Positions 35,266 to 47,045 of a stretch of DNA of 64,000 nt are shown here, one piece after another. A program made the translations under genes and the position numbers. The DNA comes from Erythroxylum novogranatense (Eukaryota > Streptophyta > Magnoliopsida > Malpighiales > Erythroxylaceae). The stretch is taken from assembly GCA_029891385.1 (NCBI GenBank), contig CM057226.1:12889225-12953224 (forward strand), in the 5' to 3' direction. Under the pieces are notes generated by a model. That model searched no databases and was not told where the DNA came from. It was given only the letters and a program-made list of their open reading frames with translations. Within the stretch, counting starts at the first letter, position 1. Each line of letters opens with the position of its first letter.

Positions 35266-38060
35266 ACTACTGTGAGAAGCCGTACAGAGAGAGATAGAGA
35301 GTACCTTATCAACAATGGTTTCTCCCCCAACACCAATCCTACTGTCTCTGACAGGGAAAAGAGATGGTAATTCAAAATGCTTCCATTTCAGTTAGGACAA
35401 TAACATAAACACTTTGAAAATTTGGAATTGGTTTTACTGACGAATTAAATTTAATTATATATGTAGAATTAAATTAAATTTGATTTACACTTTTATAATA
35501 AATTTATAAATATTATAATTTAATTTAATTATATTATTTGAAATATAATAAAATAAATTTAATTATTTTATATAACTTTTTATTCTTAGCTTAAAATATT
35601 ATGTAATCAATGTGTATATTATGTAATAATTTATAAATTTATGATATATATATTTAGAAAAAATAATGTTTTAAAAGAATTGACTCTTCAATTCAAAATT
35701 GATTAGCATCATTTGAGATGTAAATTGAATTCATAAAGAAAATAAAATTTAATTATATAGTTGAATTTAAGTCATTTCTTTTTTATATTCTAACGCATGA
35801 ATTGAATTCAATTAATAAATTGAATTCAAATCATTGGTTTCCTTTTTATATTCTAAAGGCATGAATTGAATTCAAATTAATAAATTGAATTCAAATCATT
35901 GGTTTCTTTTTTATATTGCATGAATTGAATTCAAATCATTGATTTCAAACAGCCTAAAACATATTGTAATTTACAAAGAAGATAATTAATATATTTATAT
36001 TTATAAATATTACTTAAATTGAATTCATCATTTCAATAAAAATATATAAATTTTATGTCATTTTAATGAGGGATGTCAATGTTCGTACAGTTCGGCTCAT
36101 TTTGAACCAAGTTGGCTAGGCCGCAAGCTAAAATAGTTCAGCCAGACCTGAACAATAACAATAATATCGTTTTATAATTTAAAAAAACCCATAAGAATAG
36201 TCCAATTATTTTGTAATTTAAAAAAAACATAAAAATAGGTCGAATCAACCCATTAATATTCATAACTTTACTCGATTTTTTCAATCATTAAGTCCTCTTA
36301 TTCGTCGTAACATTTTAACCTAGTATTCTTTTATTCGAGACGAATGAAAACATATAAAAAGGCAATAGTTACAAAGAAATAAATTTACCAAGTTTTTATA
36401 TAAATAAAATAGATCTTGCTCAATTAAAATTCAAATATCAAAATTTTATTGCTTAAGTTTCTTTATTTTCTATTTTTAGTTGGTCTTATAGTTGCTGATT
36501 CATTATAAAATTATAATCAAATTTATCTATAATATAATTTTAAATTCCATAAATTTTAAAATTATAAAAATAAATCTAATTTTGAATTTTCAAGATGACA
36601 GATGCTTTTAGTATGAATATAAATTATCTTAACAAGAGCCACACTCTATTATCAATAATGTAATTCATACTTAAAATGCAAATTATCTTTTAATATTTTT
36701 AAAAGGTTTAAATTAATGGTTATTGTTATCTTTTATATCACTTTAATCTTTAATGTTTATAAAATGATGCAATTTGTACTTTAAATTCTAATTCCAAAAG
36801 TAATTGGGGATAGAGCATGCCAATTGGATAACTTGGATCCATCAATGTGAAATTTTTATTTTAAAATCTTATCAAAATATCTTTCAATTTTATAATTGTT
36901 TAAATTATTAAAATTATCAATAAAAATAGCCATTTAATCTAAGTTATAAGAGTTTTAAAAGGTTAGTCATTAAATTAGAAACTTTAAAAGATTTGACTAT
37001 GAATTAAATTAAAAAAAGTCTAATAATGTTAAATTTATTTTCATGTTGATGTTAGAAGAATTATTATTAGGAGGATTTACCTATATGTGAGTTATTTTCT
37101 TTATCAACTTCATAAACTATGTTAGTGAATTTATGGTTTTATTTTGTTCTAACATTAATTTTGATCAAAATAACAAATAAATTAGTAATAATTACGTTTT
37201 ATTATTATCAAAACATTAATTAGAACCTCTCATGGTTCAACAATCTCCTTGTTTTATTCAATATAAAGAACATAATTCAATATTAAGAATGAAAATATAT
37301 TCAAAATCAAAAAAATATCCATATATGAATATAACATAAATTTACTCAAGCTTATCGTATAAAATGCAAGAAATATAAAAATAACAAAATAATCACTCCC
37401 TTTAAATTTCATTACTCTCCTTGAATTTATCACTCTCCATAAACATTATCACTCATGTCAAATCTAATATCACCAAACTTCCTCCTCCGTTTTGAAATCA
37501 TCAAAAGGAATCCAAAAATGCACAATGTAAAGTGTTATGCATCAAGTTAACTTGGTTAAAAAAATGAACTTGATCAAGATTACCAATTTTTCTCAATAGA
37601 GAGTGCTATTGAATATTTAAAGAATTAAAAAAGTCGATTTTATATGAACTCCATAATTGTATCTCGATTTGAAAATTTTCAATTTCAATATTATTCCTAA
37701 GTTAAAATTTTAATTAAGGCATAAAGAGCAAGTTTTGAAAAATTTTAAGAGTTAGAATTATAACAAATAAAGCATAACGGTAATATCTAACAATCAATTT
37801 TATAAAAGAACGATAATTTATAAAATCTTAAATTTCCAAAATAATGATGGAATAAGGTAGTCAATTTTGAAATAACAAATATTATGCAATCACACTTTAA
37901 AAAATTTAAGTGAATCAATAATTTTTGAACATTTTCAATTAATCCTAATATTATGGGCTTATGTAAAGAGAACGTGAATTATAAAGATCTTCAATATAAA
38001 AAAAAAGGAAAAATTGAACAGTTATCTATTTACAATAAGTTGTGGTGTTTTCCAAAAGTA
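35266..38060. other. GatA upstream region and AT-rich intergenic DNA
   Basis: The GatA promoter and 5' UTR should lie at 35266-35450; a (ga)-rich agagagagatagagag stretch is at 35286-35301. The rest is strongly AT-rich. It holds a small repeat cluster (35761-35946) and a GC-poorer mosaic at 36065-36160 that resembles decayed transposon ends (gggatgtcaatg). No coding sequence recognised. Confidence 0.5.
35761..35946. repeat. clustered ~50-75-bp repeats rich in ttgaattcaa
   Basis: Successive units starting gcatgaattgaattcaa at 35795, 35869 and 35918, with a partial one before. Each full unit includes tcaaatcattggtttc and a tttttatatt run. Units differ by small indels. Confidence 0.75.
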
Positions 38061-38999
38061 CAGGTGAGTTATCTAAGGTTTTAAGGAGGCTTAACAAGAA
38101 AAGGAGAAAATAGAAGCGAGGCAAAGAAAATGGGGCATTAATCATGTGTGTTGGTTTACCACTTAAGGAAAACAACCGATTAATAAATAGTTGTGGTAGA
38201 CTTATATATATTAACCAAATATGTATAATTGTCATCCTAGAAAGAGACATTGGTTGACAATTAAAAGACATTGGTTAACTAATGTGACCGTTTGGGTGAT
38301 CAGGTAAGCAATTAAAAAATTAACAAACTCATTAGAAATAAAAATAGAGCCGATTTTAAAGATACTAGTCAACCACACCAAGGTATTGGTTGACCAGTTA
38401 ACTAGATAGCTTAAGAAACCATCTTTAAAGCTCAAATTAAAGTAGCAAATCTTTAACAAATAATATTAAAACAAATGTCATCTAACTAAATATCAATCAA
38501 AGAAGAATTTGATCATATAAAGGTCCTTAGCAAAAAGAATTTCCATTAAACAAAAACTAAATTTCCTTTAATTAAGCATGATGTATCCTTATTGAAAAGT
38601 TTAGAGAAATAATAACCCAACTGATGTAAATTCTAACTTAATGACCTTATTTTGCACATAGTCTCTAATCATAGGTACTAAAGTTCACATTTTAAAAACA
38701 CTTTATCCATAATTTAAAATCAAAAAATTATCAACAAGGATTTATACTCAAAATGACATATAAGCTCAAGTAATCATTATAAATTAATAATTACCTCATG
38801 TTGAACATCACTTATGAGAGATTTGAATGAAGATTGTTTTTAATTCTCAATCCATTAACGACATCTCATCCTTCTCATTGTTCTCACTTGGTTCAGCAAT
38901 TTGAGAAGTCTTAATGGTTAATTTTAGGAGTTAAAGTCTCCATATCCTACAACAACATATTCAAGACTTTCTTAAAGGCAAGAATGCTAGATTCATCAT
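38061..38999. repeat. segmental duplication, block A (first copy)
   Basis: Aligns in the same orientation with 42401-43265. Shared landmarks: aggtgagttatctaag at the start, gtttgggtgatca, tcaatcaaagaa.aatttgatcatataaa, ttaagcatgat.t.tcctta, and cttaaagg.aagaatg.tagattcatca at the end. No open frame is conserved between the copies. Confidence 0.88.
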
Positions 39000-39049
39000 G
39001 ATAAAAGATATAAATTCTAAAAATAATGCTCAATTCAAAGCAATTAACC

Positions 39050-41146
39050 ATTAGCTCTTTGTTTCCTAATAACCTTATAAAATAAGGTAATCCATGTGTT
39101 TGAGGAACCCAAATAAGCTTGGTTCCTTTATTGTTTGGTTTCTTCTTCTTTTCAACCTATACTTTTAAAGGTTTGCTTAGCATTCTCTATCTGGTAAAGA
39201 AAAATTTATCAATGTCTCTAAAATTACCATTAAAAGGACGTACCATGTTATATGAGTTATGATGATGCATAAATGCATTGCTTGAATTTCTATGTGTGTA
39301 TGCATAATGAGGAAGTTTTATTTGGACATCAAAATATGTTGATTAATGTCCTAAGATGATGAAAAATCCTACCTTGAATATATATACGATGCCTACTATG
39401 AAGGAAGTTATGATGCATGCATCTATAAGAGTGAGAATGAGTTTGTATGTTATCACAAAAATTATGCCTATTCTTTTTCTTAAAAATATTAAACTCTATG
39501 CCTAGGTTGTGATTCATATATAAAAACATGATGTTTGCTATTAGTTTGAGCCTGAGTGGATGTGTTATATGAATGTGTATGGTTAGATGTAGATGCTCTA
39601 TGCTCTTTTGTCAACTTAAGGAAATGGTTCTTCACAATGTAAATATTTTATTTTGACAAAAGTAGTTTTAGTATTAGAAGTAATCTTACAATTATATCTA
39701 ATTTCATGCCTATCATTAGTATTCTTTAAGCTCTTAATATGCTTTATAATTTTATATTCTTTTAGTAAATTTGGACAAGGAACCCTTAAGGAATCTACTT
39801 CCTTTTTCAATGTTTAATTTTTACACCTTAATTCATCTAAGTCATGGTTATCATTAATAATTACATTTTATGTTTTAATACTATGCAATTTACTTTTCAT
39901 CTTTTCATTATCATTCATGCACGCATCCAACACATTTGAACTTCCTTAAGTTTGGAAGATACTTTCTTCTTTTGCTTACTCATGATTTCTTAACTTTCTA
40001 TTCATTCATCATATGTTAAATCAACATCACTATATTAAATCAACATCACTATCATTACAAGAATTAGGTTTAGATGTTACCCCATCATTGTCCATACCAA
40101 TAAAGCACATATGAGCTATTTCTTCTTCTGAATGCTTGCCGTTGGATTTACTCATGTCATCCCAACTTGATGCTTTTAGTTCTTTCTTCTTGTTCGTCTT
40201 CTCCTTCTTATATTTTCTCTCATGCTTCTCAATATTTTTGAGACAAGGACATTGTGATTTTATATGCCTAGGTTTCTACATTCAAAGTAAGCAATATTAG
40301 AGGATTTAAAACAGTTTTACCTTCCTTGAAGTCCTTTCTTTTAAAGAATTTCTTCTTCAAGAACTTCTTGAATTTTCTAGCACGTAAGTCAATGTCTTCT
40401 TCTTCATTTTCACTAGTTGATGTCTCTTCCTCTTTGCTTGATTCTTCTTATGAGGCTTTAAACACTAAGGCTATGTTTGGTTAGGTGATTATTAACGGAA
40501 TGCAGTGTAATATTATTCCATCGTTTGATATGAGGGTTTATAATATAATGAAATGAAATTGGATGGAAGGGGAGAGTTTCACATTACATCTCATTCCATT
40601 CTAAATAGTAAAAATAAGTTACATTTGATTTGGGAGGTTTAGGATGCAATGTAAAATGATAAATAATTATATTACATTATGAACCCTTTTTTCAAATAAC
40701 ATTTTACTTTATTACATTATAAACCTTTCATCCCTCGCAAACATCAATTTTGTAATATTACATCTATTTACATTTCATTCCATTAAAAATCTTATATATA
40801 TCCAACTAAACATAGCCTAAATTATTTTTCTTTGAAAGCATCATCTCTTCTTGTGTCTCTTGGAGCCTCATTTCATATGTGAAGAGAAATCCAATAAGTT
40901 CCTCCAATGGTAATGTTAGTAGATCTTTAGCTTCTTGTAATACTATCACTTTAGCTTCTCATGTCTTTAGAAGTGACCTAAGCAACTTTTTTATTAATTC
41001 AACATTAGTATAGATATTTCCAAGACCTTTGAGAGCATTAAGAATATCCATGAATCTAGTATATATGCTAAAAATGCTTTCATTGTGTTTCATTTGAAAC
41101 AATTCATATTGATGTGTTAACTTTTTTACTTGAAGTCTTTGATACA
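39050..41146 (-). pseudogene. copia gag remnant, interrupted by a MITE
   Basis: On the minus strand: LTHQYELFQMKHNESIFSIYTRFMD near 41110-41040, with LKGLGNIYTNVEL and LLRSL following. A Lys/Glu-rich segment (RARKFKKFLKKKF near 40385-40340) comes next, then a knuckle-like KPRHIKSQCPC near 40275-40240 and EEEIAHMCFIGMDNDG near 40130-40080. GTKLIWVPQ near 39130-39100 is typical of the gag/protease junction in one copia group. The N-terminus is cut off where duplication block B starts. Stops and shifts are present. Confidence 0.75.
40469..40817. mobile_element. Tourist-like (PIF/Harbinger) MITE, 349 bp
   Basis: The left end is ggctatgtttggttag; the right end, reverse complemented, is ggctatgtttagttgg. 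TAA lies directly outside both ends (40466-40468 and 40818-40820), the Harbinger-type target duplication. The interior is AT-rich and non-coding. The gag reading resumes on both sides, so the insertion is simple. Confidence 0.92.
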
Positions 41147-41724
41147 AAGACAAAAAATGAACGGACAAAAATCAATCATCTTTCTCTCTTTCTTCTCCTA
41201 ACCCTTCTCTTTTCTTTTTCCCTTTCTCATATCGACATTCAATCTTATTGAAGGACCTATGGCAGATGATAACACTCACCATCGCACTTGTCAATCACTA
41301 AGTGTATACTCTATCACGAGGCTCTTACTCTCTGAAACCATCCCCTTTCGTTTCCAAGATACTATAATAATACTACTAGGCAAAACCATAAGATGGATTT
41401 CTTATGTATCATCACCTTGAGGTGGGGGTTTAAAATCAAAAACTGTGGACTCTAATCTCCTTTATAACCATCTTTTGGCATACATATTGATCTCAATTAC
41501 TTAAAACTTGTAGTTTTTGATAAATATGTATACTCTTATAAACCAAAATCCATATAATGACTCATTAATTACTTATCTTCTGCATGAGATGGACATAAGT
41601 GATGTGAGTTTATGCATCTATAAGTCATTGTAAAAGTATTTAATATTATTAAAAATGAGGCCCCCTTTTACTTATTTTCTTTTATTAAATTTCACTTTTT
41701 ATCTTTTATTTTAGGCATAATATA
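41147..41724. repeat. segmental duplication, block B (first copy)
   Basis: Aligns in the same orientation with 44098-44632. Shared landmarks: aagaca..aaatgaacg.acaaaa at the start, ttgaaggacctatg.cagatgata, tgtagtttttgataaatatgta, and gcatctataagtcattgtaaaagtattta. No conserved open frame. Confidence 0.88.
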
Positions 41725-42400
41725 TAGATTTAAAATGATAAAATTTTGACTTTTTTTTTTAATTTTTGTACCCAAATCTTTTAAAATTTTCAATTATATG
41801 ATTATCCTTTTAGGGGTAAATTGGGTTGGGCCTTTTCTCGAGTTGATTTAGGTCAATTATTTTTCGGTTCGAGTCAAATCGAGTCTAATAAGATTGAATC
41901 AAATAAGATCAGTTCTGGTCAAGTCAAATGTTTCGAGTCAAACTGAGTAGCTAGCATTTGGGGTTAGATCAATATGGAACTTCTCGATTTGGGTGCTTTT
42001 TCTACACGATAATTCAAAGCTTATGAAGTAGGATCCATTGAAAATGGTGGGGGCTTTTGGGAGGGTGCTATGTGATTTGTGTGTTGCATAAAAACCTATT
42101 GTTTGGAAGTTGACAAAGAATGATATTTAAATTGGTTCAGAAAGAGCTAGAAGGCTAATAATGGTGTTTATGAACTAGGGAATTTTTTAAAGATTTGTTC
42201 ATGTTAAGAAGTTCATGATTTTACTTCCTTATGTATAGCTAAACAAGATGGATGAGTTTTGCAAGTGGAGAAGTTGGTATTTATGCGAGTTCAAATTATT
42301 CTGATATGTGGAAAAAAGAAACAATATTTGAACCATTACAATGTCTTGTCAAGGTGCTTAATCGCTATGGTTACACTTCCATGAATATTTTGTCAATGCA
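41725..42400. other. spacer between blocks B and A'
   Basis: Contains a degenerate gagtcaaat-type simple repeat at about 41850-41950. Otherwise AT-rich; no coding signal seen. Confidence 0.5.
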
Positions 42401-43265
42401 TAGGTGAGTTATCTAAGAATTTGAGGAGCCTTAAACATGAAAAAGAGAGCATAAGCAAGGCAAAGGAGGTTCACCTTTTTATATCGACCATTTTAAGCTA
42501 ACTTAATTGTCTTACTTGAAAGAGACATTAGTAGTCCGTCGAAGGACCTTGGTTGGCCAACGAGACTATTTGGGTGATCAGATAAGCAACCAAAAGATTA
42601 ATAAACTCAGTGAAAATAAAAAAGGGGAGTGAATTTTAAAGATATTGGTCGACCACACTAAAATTTTGGTCAACTGATAGTTTAAGGAATTATCTTTAAA
42701 AATCAAATTAAAGTATAAAAATCAATAAAATAATATTAGAACACATATCAACTAACTAAACATCAATCAAAGAATAATTTGATCATATAAAAGGCCTTAT
42801 CGGAAAAAATTCCCATTAAACAAATACTAATTTTTGTTGATTAAGCATGATTTGTCCTTATTTAAAAGTTTAGAAAATAATAATCCAATTAATGTAAATT
42901 TTAACTTTGTGACTTTATTTTGTATATAATATCTAATTCTAGGCACTAAGGTTTATACTTTAAAATACCTTATTTATAATTGAAACTCAAATAATTATCA
43001 CCAAAGATTTATACTCAAAATGACACATAAACACAAGTAATCACATGTTTCTAAATTATAAATTAATAAATACCTCATATTGAACATTACTTATAAGAGA
43101 TTTGAACGAAGATTCTTATTAAATTCTTAATCCGACATCACATCTTTCTTGCAATTGGTTCAACAATTTGAGAAATCTTGATAGCTAATTTTAGGAGTCA
43201 AATGTTCCATATCCTACAACAATATCTTCAAGATTTTCTTAAAGGAAAGAATGTTAGATTCATCA
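42401..43265. repeat. segmental duplication, block A' (second copy)
   Basis: Direct-repeat partner of 38061-38999; about 75 bp shorter through small deletions. Confidence 0.88.
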
Positions 43266-44097
43266 AATGGTCTCTTAGAAGTAGACCATTCGACCAGAAA
43301 GGCGTCTCCTAGAATGACTAGGCAACAGCTAGATCTTCGACTGATTAAGAGATAGGATAGATGAGGGTTGGCTCTCATTTAACATCATTCTCAATGTAAA
43401 AATATACTACATTTGACTGTACCTACTTAGGTTCCAACCAGCTCATATATATTACATGATTTTCTTCTAATACAATGGAAAGTTTGAAAGAGCTGGACGT
43501 CAAGCATGGCTTTCTTTATCAATGAACTATAAAGTATGTGAGATACATCTAAATTAATACCCATACGTTTGATTATTTACTAACAACACTATCCTCGTTT
43601 CAAGATCTCATTAGTTCAATTTCACAGAAGGAAAACCAAGACAAAAAGGCTCACATAACTGCTTAAATTAAACGTTGCATGCATGTACATTCCTGAAGCA
43701 GTGGAACTCAATATATATATGGATCCCAAACCCTTATTTCTATCTAGTAATTGTTATGCTCTTTCACTTTTTCTTTTCTTTTTAACAAATTCTCGGAGGG
43801 ACCACTGTTCATTTTATGCATTGTCTTTCTGATATTTGTCATGACTTTTTGCTTTCAGGATTCCAGGATGAGGTTTCCGAATCGACTTTTCGATTCCATC
43901 ATTTCGAAAACCAACCTCTTCCTTTCCTTTCCCTTTCATCTGATTCCTTTCAATGCCGTTTTTTTAATTTTGATCCATTGCATTTGATACATTCATCTCG
44001 TATTTTGAAGAAAATTACATTTTCTTCATCTTTCCGTAACTCTTGAACTCTGTCGTTGAGATTCTTTCATTGGCCACTTGCGTCAACTTGTTTACGT
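43266..44097. other. segment found only in the second duplication copy
   Basis: Takes the place of the copia gag remnant of the first copy. The plus strand has a pyrimidine-rich stretch and a short open frame (43816-44046) with an acceptor-like tgctttcag at 43850-43858. The peptide (FQDEVSESTFRFHHFENQ and on) is not one I recognise. It could be an exon fragment or chance. Confidence 0.35.
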
Positions 44098-44632
44098 GAA
44101 GACAGGAAATGAACGTACAAAAGTCATTCATCTTCCTTTCTTTATCTTCCCCTCACCCTTCTCTTTTCTTTTTTTCCTTTCTCACATCGACATTCGATCT
44201 CATTGAAGGACCTATGCCAGATGATAGTGCTCATCATCGCACTTGTCAATCACTGAGTGGATACTACATCATGAAGGGGTCCTACTCTCTGAAACCATTC
44301 CCTTTCCTTTCCAAGATACTATAATAGCACTACCAGGCAAAACCTATATCACCTTGGGGTGGGGGGTTGGAATCAGGAACTGTGGGCTCCGTTCTCCTTT
44401 GTAACCATTCACCTGCCATCCTTTGACATCCATACTGATATGAACTGGTTAAATCTTGTAGTTTTTGATAAATATGTAAACTCTTATAACATGAGATGGA
44501 CACAAGTGATGTGATTTTATGCATCTATAAGTCATTGTAAAAGTATTTATATTATAAATGAGATCCCTTTTACTTATTTTCTTTTATTAAATATCACATT
44601 TTCCTTTTTATTACGACATATATAATTAGAGT
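44098..44632. repeat. segmental duplication, block B' (second copy)
   Basis: Direct-repeat partner of 41147-41724, ending in matching cttttattaaat.tcac sequence. Confidence 0.88.
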
Positions 44633-44889
44633 ACTAATTTTTTTTAGACTTTTTTCAATTCAGTGTCAAATCTTTTAAAATTTTGAATTATGTGACCGAC
44701 TCTTTAAAATCTTAATATCAAATAAAACCACCTTTGATCGGGAAATTTGAGTATTTAAAAAATTTGACATTGAATTAATTTTTTTTTAAAAAAAATTGAT
44801 ACTTCAGAACTTATTATCCTTTTATTTAATGCATTTTTTTTGTTAAGCGTCAAACATAAAAAAATTAATAATAGAGCTATAGAATAAAG

Positions 44890-45053
44890 TTTGTTCGCAA
44901 ATCAGCGAACCAAGCGACTCATAATATTGCCCGTGCTGTTGGTTTTATGCCTGATTTAGAATGGGGGTTATGCTCGCCATTTTTTTTGTATGACGCTTTG
45001 CAGTTTGACAATGCTAATATAGCTTGACTGCATCATTTCCATTAAAAAAAAAA
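44890..45053 (+). pseudogene. 3' end of a 5'-truncated LINE (RNase H C-terminus)
   Basis: Reads FVRKSANQATHNIARAVGFM, then the usual W..(P)..L...L..D ending and TGA at 45025-45027, as in the C-terminus of plant LINE RNase H domains. A poly(A) run follows at 45043-45053. Only about 165 bp survive. A target duplication was not found. Confidence 0.75.
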
Positions 45054-47045
45054 GAACTAAACTATATTATGATACGTGAGTCCAAATCTAATATAAAAAA
45101 TTGAATTCAAACATAGATTTGGAAGCTTCAAATCCACTAAAATTATATGAATGGTAAAATTTGTAACCACTTAATTTGTATACATTGATTATTTTGTTAA
45201 TGGAATCTGTAATAATGGATCGTTTCAAGAACACAATCATATTGTCTTTAGACTAAATGTAATGAAAGAAAGGTTATCCTGGTGGGTTGTAATTAAAGGA
45301 AACCTAATCGATATCCTTTTCTTGGAGTTTTGCAATCTGAAAAAGCACGTGAATGGAAAAGCCAATGAGAAAGTATTATGAGCAACCACTTCATGACAAA
45401 ACGATCGACTTTTTATCAAACTATAGTGTCTGTTCTTTCACTACAGTTTATCCTTTTTATTCGCTCATCTTTTCTCAAATTTATTGACACCTTTTCCTGT
45501 TTTTGGATACTTTGTCTAGGGCAAGCCCTATACTTAAAGGACTTGAGCATGCCTAAATATGAGATTGTATTTGAATTTCAAGTCATTATTTCATAAATTT
45601 TGCCTCTTGTAATTTCCTTTGTTTTAATAAAAATCTAATGAAAAATGAGATAAATCATAAGAATCAATATGATAAATATCAATTCTTGACTTATAATTTA
45701 TGATGCACAAAACATTTAGAATTTGTAGGTTTTACATTTCCATTACACCGAAACACTAATTTATTTTGTTTGATTTTAAGTTCTAATTTTATTTTATTTC
45801 ATCAAAATTTGCCTTTTCGTTTTGCACATACTATAATTATAAAATATTCTTTTATAAATCAAAATATTTAATTTAATTACAAAAGAAAAGTATGTGCATA
45901 TAAAAGCATTTAAATTTTTATGAAACAAATATTTTATATTTTAATTTTTCAAAGTTAAAGTTAAAGTATGTTACATACTTTATATATTAGCCTCTATTTA
46001 GTAACGATAAGATTGCATGCTATTGGACTTTTTCAGACTTTGCATTTTTATGAGACTCATGTTATTGTTATTGTTGTTGTTAGTTTCTCTACTTGATAGG
46101 AATAAAACTGGATATTACTACAACTTCCAAAATTTTGCATTTTGTAAGATTCTCATTAGATATTGTTATTAGTGTTGTTATTAATTTTTTATTTTATAAA
46201 ATAAGACTGTATTACTAAATCTCTAAATTTTAAATCTAAGCAGGAGTCTTGCATGATGTTCTTAGTGGGAGTAGATTTTGGAATTGCCTTACAGATACAT
46301 GGGATGATGTTTCGAGAAGTTTCAAAAATATTTGTTAAATATATAGAAAGGTACATATGATCAAGTTGGTAACTTTTTGTAATCATTATGGTAAATCAAA
46401 GAAATTTTTATTTCCAAAAACTATGCTTTTTACTGTTTATATTATTATTAATGGTGAGCAAAACAATAGTCACTGATCACCAATGTTATATTAGAAAATG
46501 CATTAATTTTTTTGTTGTTCGTTTAGATGTTCAATTTTAATGGTCTAGTTTAGTTATCATTATATCCATTTTAAGTGATAATTAGATGTCCACTTTCAGT
46601 TGCACTTGAAGGAAGTATTGATATCATAGTAAGTTTGATCTAGATTATTAATTTCTTAATTATTCATCTGAATGTTTAGTCACAATAGTCTGATCTAATT
46701 ATTACTTAATTTATTTTAAGTGATAATTAAATATCCAATATAAAATGGTAGGATTTGAACTTATCATAATAACTTAAGCGATTATGTGAAACTAACTTAA
46801 TTAATTTTATATATTTGAAAGACGTTTAATGAGATCAACGTGTCTTACATTTGTGTTGTGATATGGTACAGGGTACATGTCTGAGTCACCAAAAGGACAC
46901 ACACATGTCTGGAATAAACAAATCCACATCAGACGTTGCTTAAATTCTTAAATAGAGAGGCACTGAGTTACTCTCGTTGGTTTTCCATAGCAGCTCTGCT
47001 TCTGTGAGTATTTGAAGTAAGGTACTTTGGAGAATCATCTCTGAA
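45054..47045. other. intergenic DNA and HIPP upstream region
   Basis: AT-rich with no conserved coding sequence. Two loosely repeated stretches (around 46015-46190 and 46535-46735) are too diverged to define. The presumed HIPP promoter and 5' UTR lie at about 46900-47045; a weak TATA-like ttaaatagag is at 46948-46957. Confidence 0.5.

Noticed and set aside
38061..43265. Blocks A and A' as LTRs of one copia element
   Set aside because: They lack TG..CA ends and an adjoining primer site, and block B recurs outside A', which a single LTR element would not explain.
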